From positions 1 through 8,170 of the forward strand of contig SKZB01000076.1 in NCBI GenBank assembly GCA_007127615.1: a stretch of 8,170 nt of DNA, read 5' to 3'. Shown here one piece after another: positions 1-6,332 of the stretch (positions are counted from its first letter, which is position 1; the number at the start of each line of letters is the position of its first letter). The position numbers and the translations under genes are program-made. The notes below the pieces were generated by a model. That model searched no databases. It saw nothing but the letters and a program-made list of their open reading frames with translations, and was not told the origin of the DNA. The stretch comes from Phycisphaerales bacterium. Lineage in GTDB: Bacteria; Planctomycetota; Phycisphaerae; Phycisphaerales; SM1A02.

Positions 1-509
1 GATTGACCGGCCACCGCATTCCCCTTGAGACGGCATCGCGTGGCGATACGATGAACCTCGGCCGCGCCCGGATGACCTGGCACCACCCCGACCCGGCCGC
101 CACCTACCAACACGACAACGAACACTCGATGGTGATCGACATTGTTGTGGCGGGCCGGCGCGTCCTGCTGACGGGCGACCTCGAGCACGAGGGCATGACG
201 CGACTGATGCCGGAAGCCAGCGGCCTTCGCGCCGACGTGGTCGAACTGCCGCACCACGGCAGTTTCAACGAACTGGCGGCGGAGTTCATCAGCCAGCTTC
301 AACCGTCGATCGTTCTGCAATCAACCGGCCGCACGCGCTGGTTGAATGACCGTTGGTCCGATGTCCTCGGCGACACCCCCCGCCTGGTGACCTACCGGGA
401 TGGCGCGGCGTGGGTCGAGATCGCAACGGACGGAACGATGACCTACGGCACATATCGATGCGGACAGGTCTATCGCCTGGCGCCGGAAGCGTTCGCCGTT
501 GATGACTAG
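1..509 (+). CDS. comEC: ComEC/Rec2-family protein, C-terminal metallo-beta-lactamase-like end (5' partial)
   Basis: The reading frame is open at the left edge, so only the last 168 or so residues are visible. Counting from the TTG at 3, they contain LLTGDLE (residues 55-61, Asp59) and LPHHGS (82-87, His84-His85). These are the later metal-site motifs of the metallo-beta-lactamase fold as found at the C-terminus of ComEC/Rec2 DNA-uptake channel proteins. NEHS (39-42) sits where the family usually has an NNxS motif before the sheet leading to TGD. QSTG (106-109) and TYRDGA (130-135) resemble the usual SxG...TDxxGA ending. The family as a whole imports single-stranded DNA across the inner membrane, and the C-terminal domain is thought to degrade or process the DNA. 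The membrane competence domain and the first metal motif (HxHxDH) would lie upstream and cannot be checked. A free-standing metallo-hydrolase is the alternative. The TTG at 3 is not proposed as the real start. Confidence 0.8.
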   Translation, partial: LTGHRIPLETASRGDTMNLGRARMTWHHPDPAATYQHDNEHSMVIDIVVAGRRVLLTGDLEHEGMTRLMPEASGLRADVVELPHHGSFNELAAEFISQLQPSIVLQSTGRTRWLNDRWSDVLGDTPRLVTYRDGAAWVEIATDGTMTYGTYRCGQVYRLAPEAFAVDD

Positions 510-518
510 AATCCGGTG

Positions 519-532
519 CCGGTTTCGACCGG
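519..532 (+). other. Small hairpin with TTCG loop after the comEC-like stop
   Basis: Ten bases after the stop codon, CCGGT-TTCG-ACCGG forms a perfect 5-bp stem with a TTCG tetraloop. No T-tract follows, so it is not a canonical intrinsic terminator. It could protect the mRNA 3' end or be chance in GC-rich DNA. The rest of the gap up to the next start (533-600) shows no convincing promoter pair. Confidence 0.25.
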
Positions 533-600
533 GGCGATCCGACGAGCCCGCGCACGGCGCATTGGGAAGACTTTGACCGGAGTCAGAAATCCGAGCCAAC

Positions 601-606
601 GGAAGG
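601..606 (+). promoter_or_regulatory. Ribosome binding site for the sugar dehydrogenase gene
   Basis: GGAAGG lies 8 nt before the ATG at 615. It decides the start: the same frame is open back to 516, but that upstream stretch lacks a comparable site and would put 33 arginine-rich residues in front of an otherwise normal signal peptide. Confidence 0.65.
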
Positions 607-614
607 ATGGACGC

Positions 615-1904
615 ATGCTGCTGAATCGACGGACCGCCGCGTTTTGTTTGCTGGCCTTGATCCCGCTGCTCGCATTCCACCGCCCGGCGTTCGGCGATCC
701 CGAGCCGGAGGTTGATCAGGACAACGCCGCTCCCGCGAGCCATCGAGCGATCGAGCCGAAGGAAACGGTCACGTTTGATCGCTCGATCGATGTGGAGGAA
801 GGTAACCTGCCGGGGGTGCGCGCGGTGAACGCATTCCCGAATCTGTCGCTGATCCGGCCCGTGTATCTGACCCACGCCCCGGGCAATGACCGTGACCTGT
901 TTGTCATTCTGCAACGTGGGGGCATCGTGGTGTTCGAAAATGACGCTGAGGTTGAATCGGCGGAAACGTTTCTTGACATCCGCGAGCGCGTTTTCATGGG
1001 ACACAACGAAGAGGGTCTGCTCGCGCTCGACTTCCATCCGGACTACGAAGAGAACGGGTACTTCTATGTGTGGTATTCGGCCAACGACCCCCGCCGAACG
1101 GTTCTGTCGCGTTTTTCCCGTTCGGCGGACGATCCACGACGCGCGGATCCCGATTCCGAGAAGGTGATTCTCGAAGTTGAACAGCCCTGGGGCAATCACA
1201 ACGGCGCGACGGTCAAGTTCGGCCCCGACGGCTACCTCTACGTTTCGATCGGCGACGGCGGCCACGCGGGCGATCCCCGGAACTATTCGCAGAACAACCA
1301 GAGTCTGTTGGGCACAATCATCCGTATCGATGTGGATCATCCGGGCGAAGAGAAGCCCTACTCGATTCCGGGCGACAATCCCTTCGTCGACGATGACTCG
1401 GCCCGCGATGAGATCTGGGCGTACGGTCTGCGCAATGTCTGGCGCATGAGTTTCGATCGTCAGACCGGCGACCTCTGGGCTGCCGATGTCGGCCAGAACG
1501 CGTGGGAGGCGGTCTACGTTATCGCCACCCCCGGCGGGAACTACGGCTGGAACATCACCGAAGGATCGCAACCCTTCCGAACGCGCACCGTCGAGTCCAC
1601 GCTGCTCGATCCGGTCATCGAGTATTCACACCGGCAGGGGAGATCGATCACCGGCGGGTACGTGTACCGGGGCGAGCAGATCGAAGCGCTGCGCGGCGCG
1701 TACGTGTACGGCGACTACGTCACCGGTCGCGTGTGGGCGATCACCTACGAAGACGGCACGGTCACCAGCCACCGGCAGATCCTGAGCCGCGATCGTCCGC
1801 TTCACGTCGCGTCGTTCGGAGAAGATGCGGCGGGCGAGCTCTACCTCTGCGCCTTCGACCGGCTCGACGGACGGGAAGGCACGATCTATCGGCTGGCCGA
1901 GTGA
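615..1904 (+). CDS. Secreted PQQ-dependent sugar dehydrogenase (glucose/sorbosone dehydrogenase family)
   Basis: The product is 429 residues. Residues 1-27 are a signal peptide: basic MLLNRR, a hydrophobic core, then AFG before Asp28. An acidic linker follows to about residue 70, then a six-bladed-propeller-type domain. Family landmarks are GHNEEGLLALDFHPDY (129-144), HNGATVKFGPDGYLYVSIGDGG (195-216), GTIIRIDVD (233-241), EIWAYGLRNVWRMSFD (266-281), DVGQNAWEAV (291-300), GGNYGW (307-312), GGYVYRG (347-353) and a final GTIYRL. His195 sits where soluble glucose dehydrogenases have the catalytic base. These proteins usually oxidise aldoses or related polyols in the periplasm with PQQ and calcium, but the substrate cannot be read from sequence, and many relatives in this family are uncharacterised. 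No PQQ synthesis gene is in the window. The gene stands alone on its strand, about 105 bp after the comEC-like gene. Confidence 0.88.
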   Translation: MLLNRRTAAFCLLALIPLLAFHRPAFGDPEPEVDQDNAAPASHRAIEPKETVTFDRSIDVEEGNLPGVRAVNAFPNLSLIRPVYLTHAPGNDRDLFVILQRGGIVVFENDAEVESAETFLDIRERVFMGHNEEGLLALDFHPDYEENGYFYVWYSANDPRRTVLSRFSRSADDPRRADPDSEKVILEVEQPWGNHNGATVKFGPDGYLYVSIGDGGHAGDPRNYSQNNQSLLGTIIRIDVDHPGEEKPYSIPGDNPFVDDDSARDEIWAYGLRNVWRMSFDRQTGDLWAADVGQNAWEAVYVIATPGGNYGWNITEGSQPFRTRTVESTLLDPVIEYSHRQGRSITGGYVYRGEQIEALRGAYVYGDYVTGRVWAITYEDGTVTSHRQILSRDRPLHVASFGEDAAGELYLCAFDRLDGREGTIYRLAE

Positions 1905-1926
1905 CCCTCAAGCAACCGGCCGCGCT

Positions 1927-2421
1927 TCAATTCCTTTGGTACGGATTCTCAACCTGCTGATCGTTCACGTAGGCGAGAAACCGCTCGTAGCGCGACGGCG
2001 TGGGCAGAATGAAGAGCAAGGCGAGAACGGTCACCCCCGCCACCGCCAGTTCGGGCAGCCCGCCACCCAGAATAATCACCACACCGGCGAGAAGCCCCGG
2101 CGATTCCAGCAAAGCCGCCATGATGATCATGCGAACACGGTACTGACCGTCCACCTCAGCCGGTGTCAACTCTCCTTCCCGAACCTTGGCGCGGGTCGTT
2201 TCGCGGATGGCGTTACCAACAACAAACGCGCCGATAAAACAACTCATCGTCATCAGGATCGTGATCCATCGCAGCACGGGAACGAGATCCGGCGCAGCGG
2301 CGGGGCCGAGGAGAAGCCCGATGACGCAGAGAACAACGACGGACAGGGTCATGCTGCCGACAATGATCATCCCCTGAAGCCAGACCGGCGCTTCCCGGCC
2401 ATGCTCGGATTGCTGAAGCAT
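1927..2421 (-). CDS. Small four-helix membrane protein of unknown function
   Basis: I do not recognise a named family. From the ATG at 2421 the protein is 164 residues with four hydrophobic segments at about 14-38, 49-70, 96-119 and 121-141. A charged loop lies between TM2 and TM3 (IRETTRAKVREGELTPAEVDGQYRVR region, 72-97), and a polar tail begins at 142. TM3 carries AALLESPGLLAGV, with a buried-looking Glu106 next to Ser-Pro. I chose ATG 2421 because GGAG lies 8 nt upstream. A GTG at 2481 would add 20 residues and overlap the upstream stop as GTGA, the usual form of translational coupling, but it has only a weak AAGAAG site. Either way the gene follows the VKOR-DsbA gene closely and is probably co-transcribed with it. 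A link to membrane redox or quinone chemistry is a guess from position only. It ends 22 bp from the convergent dehydrogenase gene. Confidence 0.75.
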   Translation of the reverse strand: MLQQSEHGREAPVWLQGMIIVGSMTLSVVVLCVIGLLLGPAAAPDLVPVLRWITILMTMSCFIGAFVVGNAIRETTRAKVREGELTPAEVDGQYRVRMIIMAALLESPGLLAGVVIILGGGLPELAVAGVTVLALLFILPTPSRYERFLAYVNDQQVENPYQRN

Positions 2422-2429
2422 CTGAATTT

Positions 2430-2433
2430 CTCC
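2430..2433 (-). promoter_or_regulatory. Ribosome binding site deciding the start of the small membrane protein
   Basis: On the minus strand TGGAGA precedes ATG 2421, with the GGAG core 8 nt from the start codon. It favours the 164-residue product over the GTG start at 2481. Confidence 0.55.
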
Positions 2434-2477
2434 ACAAGTGTACGGACCGACGATGATGGAACCCTCACTCGAGACAT

Positions 2478-4352
2478 TCACTGCGCAGCGCGGGCTTCTT
2501 CGACCATCGCGCCAAGCAGATCATGATCATCCAACTCGAACCGCGGCGCCCACCGGCCGTCGATAAACAGGAGGGGGACCACCAGCCGCGTGTGAATCGT
2601 ACCGACGATGGCAACGTGTCCGCGCACCGCTTCGTGCACCGCCGGGCTTCGCCACTGTTCCAGCCACTCTTCTTCGTCCATTCCGAAACGGCCGACCGCT
2701 TCGGCCAGTGCCTCGCCGGTTACCCCGCCATCGTATTCGATGATCCACTCGTGCAGCGCACGGTAGCCGGCCCGCCCCCCCACCTCGGCCGCGGCTTCGA
2801 GTGCCGCGGCAATCAGACATCCGTTCTCATGCGCCGTGGACGACAAAAGATCGTTACACGACTCATCGAGCGGAAAACTGCGGAATGCGTACCGGACATC
2901 CGGCCATTCATTCAACCGCTCACGGATCATCTGATCGAGCGCGCGCGTCCGTTCGTGGCGGTAATCACCCCAGACTTCAATGCGCACCGGCGCGTCCGAA
3001 TCGCCGAACTGCCGCTCGGACCGCGCTTCGGGGATGGTGCGGGTCGGATGGTCGCGCCATTCTTCCAATGATCGGGTCAGCGCACCGGGCGGCCGATCCG
3101 ACGCCGGACTTCGCGGGTCGGGATTCATGGCCGCGACCTCCTGGACCGCGCGCCGGATCGTGCGCGACGCCTGGGTGTTGCGAAGCTCAACGCCGTTGAT
3201 AAAGACCATCGGCGTGTACGCCAGACCGAGCGAGACCGCCTCGTCGGCATCCTCACGAACGAGCCGCAGCGTCTCATCACTCATCATGATGCGGATGAAT
3301 TCGCGCGGATCGTAGCCGAGTTCACGGAGTTGGCGGTTCAGCACGGCGTCGGTGAAGCCCCCCTGCTGCTCCACCAGCCAGTCATGCATCCGCCAGAATC
3401 CTTCCTCACCTCCCAGGATGCCGGCCGCTTCCGCCGCCCGCGCCGCCCAACAGGCGTTGGTATGCATGGCGCGCGAGACGTGAGGATTGCAATCGGGATT
3501 GATCGGAAAGTGCTTGACCGAAAATGACAGGTCATCCCGCTCTTCCAGCAGTCGATCGACCTCGTGCTCAAAGCGCTGACATTCCGGACACTGGTAACCG
3601 GTAAACGCCACGATTCGAATGGCAGCGCGCTCCGGTCCGCGCCGGTATCGGCCGGTAAACGCGGCCCCTTCCTCCTCGTCACTGGCGGCAATCTGACGAG
3701 TGGCTTCATCCAGCGCGCGGTCCTCCCGTTCCTGCGCCCGCTGTTCCGCCAGCACGCTCCAACCGATCAGGACGACCGTCACCACGGCGAAACCGATGAC
3801 GGTTCGTTGTACGGCGCTGGATCGCCAGAAACCCTGCGGGAGCCAGACTCCGCGCGGCCGCTGCGTCTCAAGCAGCGCGAGAAATCCCAGATTGCCCGCA
3901 TGGCTGACCAGGCAGTAAGGGCAGGCGTACCCGCCGGCAATGATCACGATGAGGTAAAAAATCGAGGCCAGACCGCCGAGTCGAACCAGACCGCGCAGGC
4001 GGGCGACTCCCTCGCGCGGGACGATCAGCCACGCGGCCAGCAATCCGGCGAAGTAAGCCAGTCCCAGAAAAGAGACCGGCCAGTCGATTCCGGGAATGCT
4101 GCCCCAGACGCTCGCGGCGGCGCGATCACACGCCCCGCCCTCCCCGCATCCGGGCACGGAACCGCCGAGAAAGTGCTGGGCCACCAGCATGCCGCTGGAG
4201 AAAACCGCCGCAATCAGGAGGGCCAAGCCGAGCCACCGGACCGGCGTGGTGATCGGGTTGGCGGCCGCGCCGGGTGGCGCTGATTGACCCGTCCCTTCGC
4301 GAACGGCCGCGTCATCCCGTTCCCTCGATCGCCGCTTTTTCGCGCTTCCCAT
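2478..4352 (-). CDS. VKOR-DsbA fusion with a second, degenerate DsbA-like domain
   Basis: The protein has 624 residues. A basic N-terminus (1-37) precedes a vitamin K epoxide reductase domain with five predicted membrane helices (about 38-60, 93-111, 124-142, 146-162, 182-202). It has loop cysteines Cys69 and Cys75 (CGEGGACD), SxWG and IDWPV, and the active-site CPYC (144-147). Positive charges at 112-123 and 163-181 place those loops in the cytoplasm and everything after 203 in the periplasm. DsbA-like domain 1 (about 243-405) has CPEC (255-258) and the cis-proline loop TPMVF (Pro381). Domain 2 (about 454-624) aligns to it without gaps from the CXXC site to Cys512, but has HERT (466-469) in place of CPEC. 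It keeps the equivalent proline (Pro593). Bacterial VKORs reoxidise thioredoxin-like thiol oxidases and pass electrons to quinone, so domain 1 probably puts disulfides into exported proteins and is recharged within the same chain. The start has an excellent AAGGAG site. It follows argS by 48 nt. Confidence 0.9.
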   Translation of the reverse strand: MGSAKKRRSRERDDAAVREGTGQSAPPGAAANPITTPVRWLGLALLIAAVFSSGMLVAQHFLGGSVPGCGEGGACDRAAASVWGSIPGIDWPVSFLGLAYFAGLLAAWLIVPREGVARLRGLVRLGGLASIFYLIVIIAGGYACPYCLVSHAGNLGFLALLETQRPRGVWLPQGFWRSSAVQRTVIGFAVVTVVLIGWSVLAEQRAQEREDRALDEATRQIAASDEEEGAAFTGRYRRGPERAAIRIVAFTGYQCPECQRFEHEVDRLLEERDDLSFSVKHFPINPDCNPHVSRAMHTNACWAARAAEAAGILGGEEGFWRMHDWLVEQQGGFTDAVLNRQLRELGYDPREFIRIMMSDETLRLVREDADEAVSLGLAYTPMVFINGVELRNTQASRTIRRAVQEVAAMNPDPRSPASDRPPGALTRSLEEWRDHPTRTIPEARSERQFGDSDAPVRIEVWGDYRHERTRALDQMIRERLNEWPDVRYAFRSFPLDESCNDLLSSTAHENGCLIAAALEAAAEVGGRAGYRALHEWIIEYDGGVTGEALAEAVGRFGMDEEEWLEQWRSPAVHEAVRGHVAIVGTIHTRLVVPLLFIDGRWAPRFELDDHDLLGAMVEEARAAQ

Positions 4353-4359
4353 GCACTGA

Positions 4360-4365
4360 CTCCTT
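4360..4365 (-). promoter_or_regulatory. Ribosome binding site for the VKOR-DsbA gene
   Basis: AAGGAG on the minus strand, 7 nt before ATG 4352. It is the strongest Shine-Dalgarno match in the window and fixes this start. I see no clear terminator in the 48-bp argS-VKOR gap, so read-through from argS is likely. Confidence 0.7.
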
Positions 4366-4400
4366 GCCGATTCCGATCAAGCACGCGCGTTCCCGCTCGA

Positions 4401-6266
4401 TTACATCCGCCGCGGGGCTTCGATGCCCAGCAGGTCCAGGCCATCTTCGATGACCCGTTGCGTGAGATCACAGAGTCGCAGCCGCGAGCCTCGAATCGAC
4501 GGATCATCCGCCTTCAACACCGGACACTGCTGGTAGAACGAACTGTAGGCATCCGCCAGGTCGTAGAGATACGTGCAGAGGCGGTGCGGTTCCAGTGAAC
4601 GCGCGGTATCGGCAATCATGGACCCGTACCTGAGCAGCATCAGGGCCAGCGATTTTTCCGCGGGCTCCCGCGGCAGCACCGCCACGTCACGGAGCGCCCC
4701 CGGATCCAACTCGGCCCGGGCGAAGATCGAGCAGATCCGGGCGTGGGCGTACTGGAGGTACGGCCCGGTTCGCCCCTCGAACGCGATCATCCGATCGAAG
4801 TTGAACACGTAATCGCGAACCAGATCACTGCTGAGGTCGGCGTACTTGACCGCGGCGATGCCGACGGCCTTGCCGGTGCGTTCGAGCTCCTCCAGCGTCG
4901 CGCCGTGCGTCGGCGCGGCGGGATCTTCCGAACGACGGATCACTTCATGGGTGCCGCGTTCAATCGCTTCGATCAAAAGTGACCTCAGCGTGATGTTCTC
5001 ACCGCTTCGCGTCTTGAGGGGGCGCTTATCCTCGCCCAGGACCGCGCCGAAGGGGATGTGGACCAGCTCCGCCGCCGCGCCGTCGGCCGTGCGATCCCAG
5101 CCGATCCTCTTCGCGGCGTCGAAGATATCGCGGAAGTGATCGCGCTGCCGCGCGTCAACGACGTAAATCACCCGGGTCGCGCCGAGATCGTGTACGCGGA
5201 AGCGCACCGCCGCAAGATCGGTCGTCGCGTAGAGGAACCCGCCGTCGGATTTCCGAATCAACAAAGGTCGATCACGATCCTCAAACCGAACGACCAACGC
5301 GCCTTCGTCCTCCTCCGCGACACCTTCTCGCACGAAGGCGTCGATCACGTCGGGAAGCCGGTCGCGAAAGAATGATTCACCCCGGTTGTTCTCCGGTCCG
5401 AGCCGGACGTTCAGGAGCTCGTAGCTCTCGTAGACCGCATCCATCGTGACCCTGATCAGCTTCTCCCAATCCGCGCGAACTTCCCGATCGCCCTGCTGCA
5501 ACTGCACGAGGGTGCGTTTGGCGCTCTCCAGCGCCTCGTGCGCGCCGGCGTTCTGTTCTTCCAGTTCCGCGCGGCGGTGCGGACCGGCGTGCGGCGACTC
5601 CATCGCCCGCGCCAGGCCGCGGATATCCGCTTTCGCGCTGAGCTGCGCATCGCGGTACGCGCGGTCGAGTTCGGTCAGCGTCAGCCGATCGAGATCTGTT
5701 CCCGCGCGGCGAAGCTGGTCGAGCACCATGGCGATCGGCAGTCCCCAGTCGCCGAGATGATTCTCACGAAAGACCTTGCGGCCGCACCGCTCGTAGATCC
5801 GCGCGATCGCATCGCCGATAATCGTCGAACGAAGGTGGCCAACGTGCATCTGCTTGGCGACGTTCACGCCGCAGAGATCAATCGCAACGGAATGCGGGTC
5901 GGGGTCCGGCTGAACCCCGAGTTCATCGTCATCCATGGCGTCCAGCAACCGGCCGAGCGCTTCGGGCTTCAGGCGGATGTTGATGAAGCCGGGCCCGGCG
6001 ACATCGGCCGGCTCCGCCACGGCGCTGAGATCGAGCGCGTCGACCACATCCTGCGCCAGATCGCGCGGCTTGCGGCCCAGCCGTTTGGCGAGCCCCATCG
6101 CAAAGTTGGCCTGGTAATCGCCGAACTGCGGGTTCTGGCTCGACTTGATGATCGGATCGGTCTCGGCGTAATCATCACCCAACGCCGCGGCAATCGCGCT
6201 GCGGAAGGCGGATTCCAGCAGTTCGATCGGGTCGGCACGGGCGGTCTGGGAACTCATCGCAGTCAT
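4401..6266 (-). CDS. argS: Arginyl-tRNA synthetase
   Basis: This class I synthetase of 621 residues attaches arginine to tRNA-Arg in the cytoplasm. The N-terminal tRNA-recognition domain (about 13-100) includes SSQNPQFGDYQANFAM. The Rossmann catalytic core has the HIGH-type motif HVGHLRST (141-148), ENHLGDWGLPIAMVL (168-182), DGGFLYATTDLAA (341-353) and FEGRTGPYLQYAHAR (496-510). The C-terminal anticodon-binding helical domain (about 535-621) has YLYDLADAYSSFYQQCPVL and ends RVIEDGLDLLGIEAPRRM. No canonical KMSKS is present; KRPLKTRSGE (414-423) occupies that place. This is normal for many ArgRSs, in which a lysine just before HIGH (here Lys138) is thought to compensate. A charged, probably helical stretch (about 196-268) extends the catalytic core. 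The start may be ATG 6266 or ATG 6257 (two residues between them); neither has a Shine-Dalgarno site. Length and motifs look intact. Confidence 0.97.
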   Translation of the reverse strand: MTAMSSQTARADPIELLESAFRSAIAAALGDDYAETDPIIKSSQNPQFGDYQANFAMGLAKRLGRKPRDLAQDVVDALDLSAVAEPADVAGPGFINIRLKPEALGRLLDAMDDDELGVQPDPDPHSVAIDLCGVNVAKQMHVGHLRSTIIGDAIARIYERCGRKVFRENHLGDWGLPIAMVLDQLRRAGTDLDRLTLTELDRAYRDAQLSAKADIRGLARAMESPHAGPHRRAELEEQNAGAHEALESAKRTLVQLQQGDREVRADWEKLIRVTMDAVYESYELLNVRLGPENNRGESFFRDRLPDVIDAFVREGVAEEDEGALVVRFEDRDRPLLIRKSDGGFLYATTDLAAVRFRVHDLGATRVIYVVDARQRDHFRDIFDAAKRIGWDRTADGAAAELVHIPFGAVLGEDKRPLKTRSGENITLRSLLIEAIERGTHEVIRRSEDPAAPTHGATLEELERTGKAVGIAAVKYADLSSDLVRDYVFNFDRMIAFEGRTGPYLQYAHARICSIFARAELDPGALRDVAVLPREPAEKSLALMLLRYGSMIADTARSLEPHRLCTYLYDLADAYSSFYQQCPVLKADDPSIRGSRLRLCDLTQRVIEDGLDLLGIEAPRRM

Positions 6267-6276
6267 GGTCGGCTAG

Positions 6277-6282
6277 AGTATA
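6277..6282 (-). promoter_or_regulatory. Candidate -10 element of an argS promoter
   Basis: TATACT (five of six consensus bases) lies on the minus strand in the 66-bp gap, with only 10 nt between it and ATG 6266. A transcript starting the usual 6-8 nt downstream would have almost no leader, which fits the missing Shine-Dalgarno site. A -35 box at the right distance is poor (TGGCTC near 6301-6306). This is a plausible start of an argS-VKOR-membrane protein transcript, but only from sequence. Confidence 0.35.
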
Positions 6283-6332
6283 ACCCCAGCCGGACCGGAT
6301 GAGCCATCCCGTCGGCCGCGCCGTGGCGTCGA

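Noticed and set aside
562..590. Possible -35/-10 pair before the sugar dehydrogenase (TTGGGA with AGAAAT; also TTGACC at 573)
   Set aside because: The -10 partners match poorly (three of six or fewer), so no promoter can be supported.
516..614. Upstream extension of the sugar dehydrogenase frame
   Set aside because: The 33 added residues are arginine-rich and would bury the signal peptide; the ribosome site and signal peptide both point to ATG 615.
321..1571. Long minus-strand open frame (416 codons) opposite the sugar dehydrogenase gene
   Set aside because: The plus-strand gene has strong family motifs throughout. The antisense product has no recognisable motif, and long antisense frames are common in GC-rich coding DNA.
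1905..1926. Shared terminator between the convergent dehydrogenase and membrane protein genes
   Set aside because: The 22-bp gap holds no stem-loop with a T-tract on either strand.
3564..4283. Plus-strand open frame (239 codons) opposite the VKOR-DsbA gene
   Set aside because: Its translation is polar and low-information, it has no convincing ribosome site, and the minus strand encodes clear membrane helices and thioredoxin motifs here.
5538..6302. Plus-strand open frame (254 codons) opposite argS
   Set aside because: It lies almost entirely over well-conserved ArgRS motifs and shows no family features of its own.
6297..6309. Short hairpin GGATG-AGC-CATCC between the HEPN-CBS and argS genes
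   Set aside because: Five base pairs with a 3-nt loop and no T-tract is too weak to call a terminator; it also overlaps the presumed -35 region.
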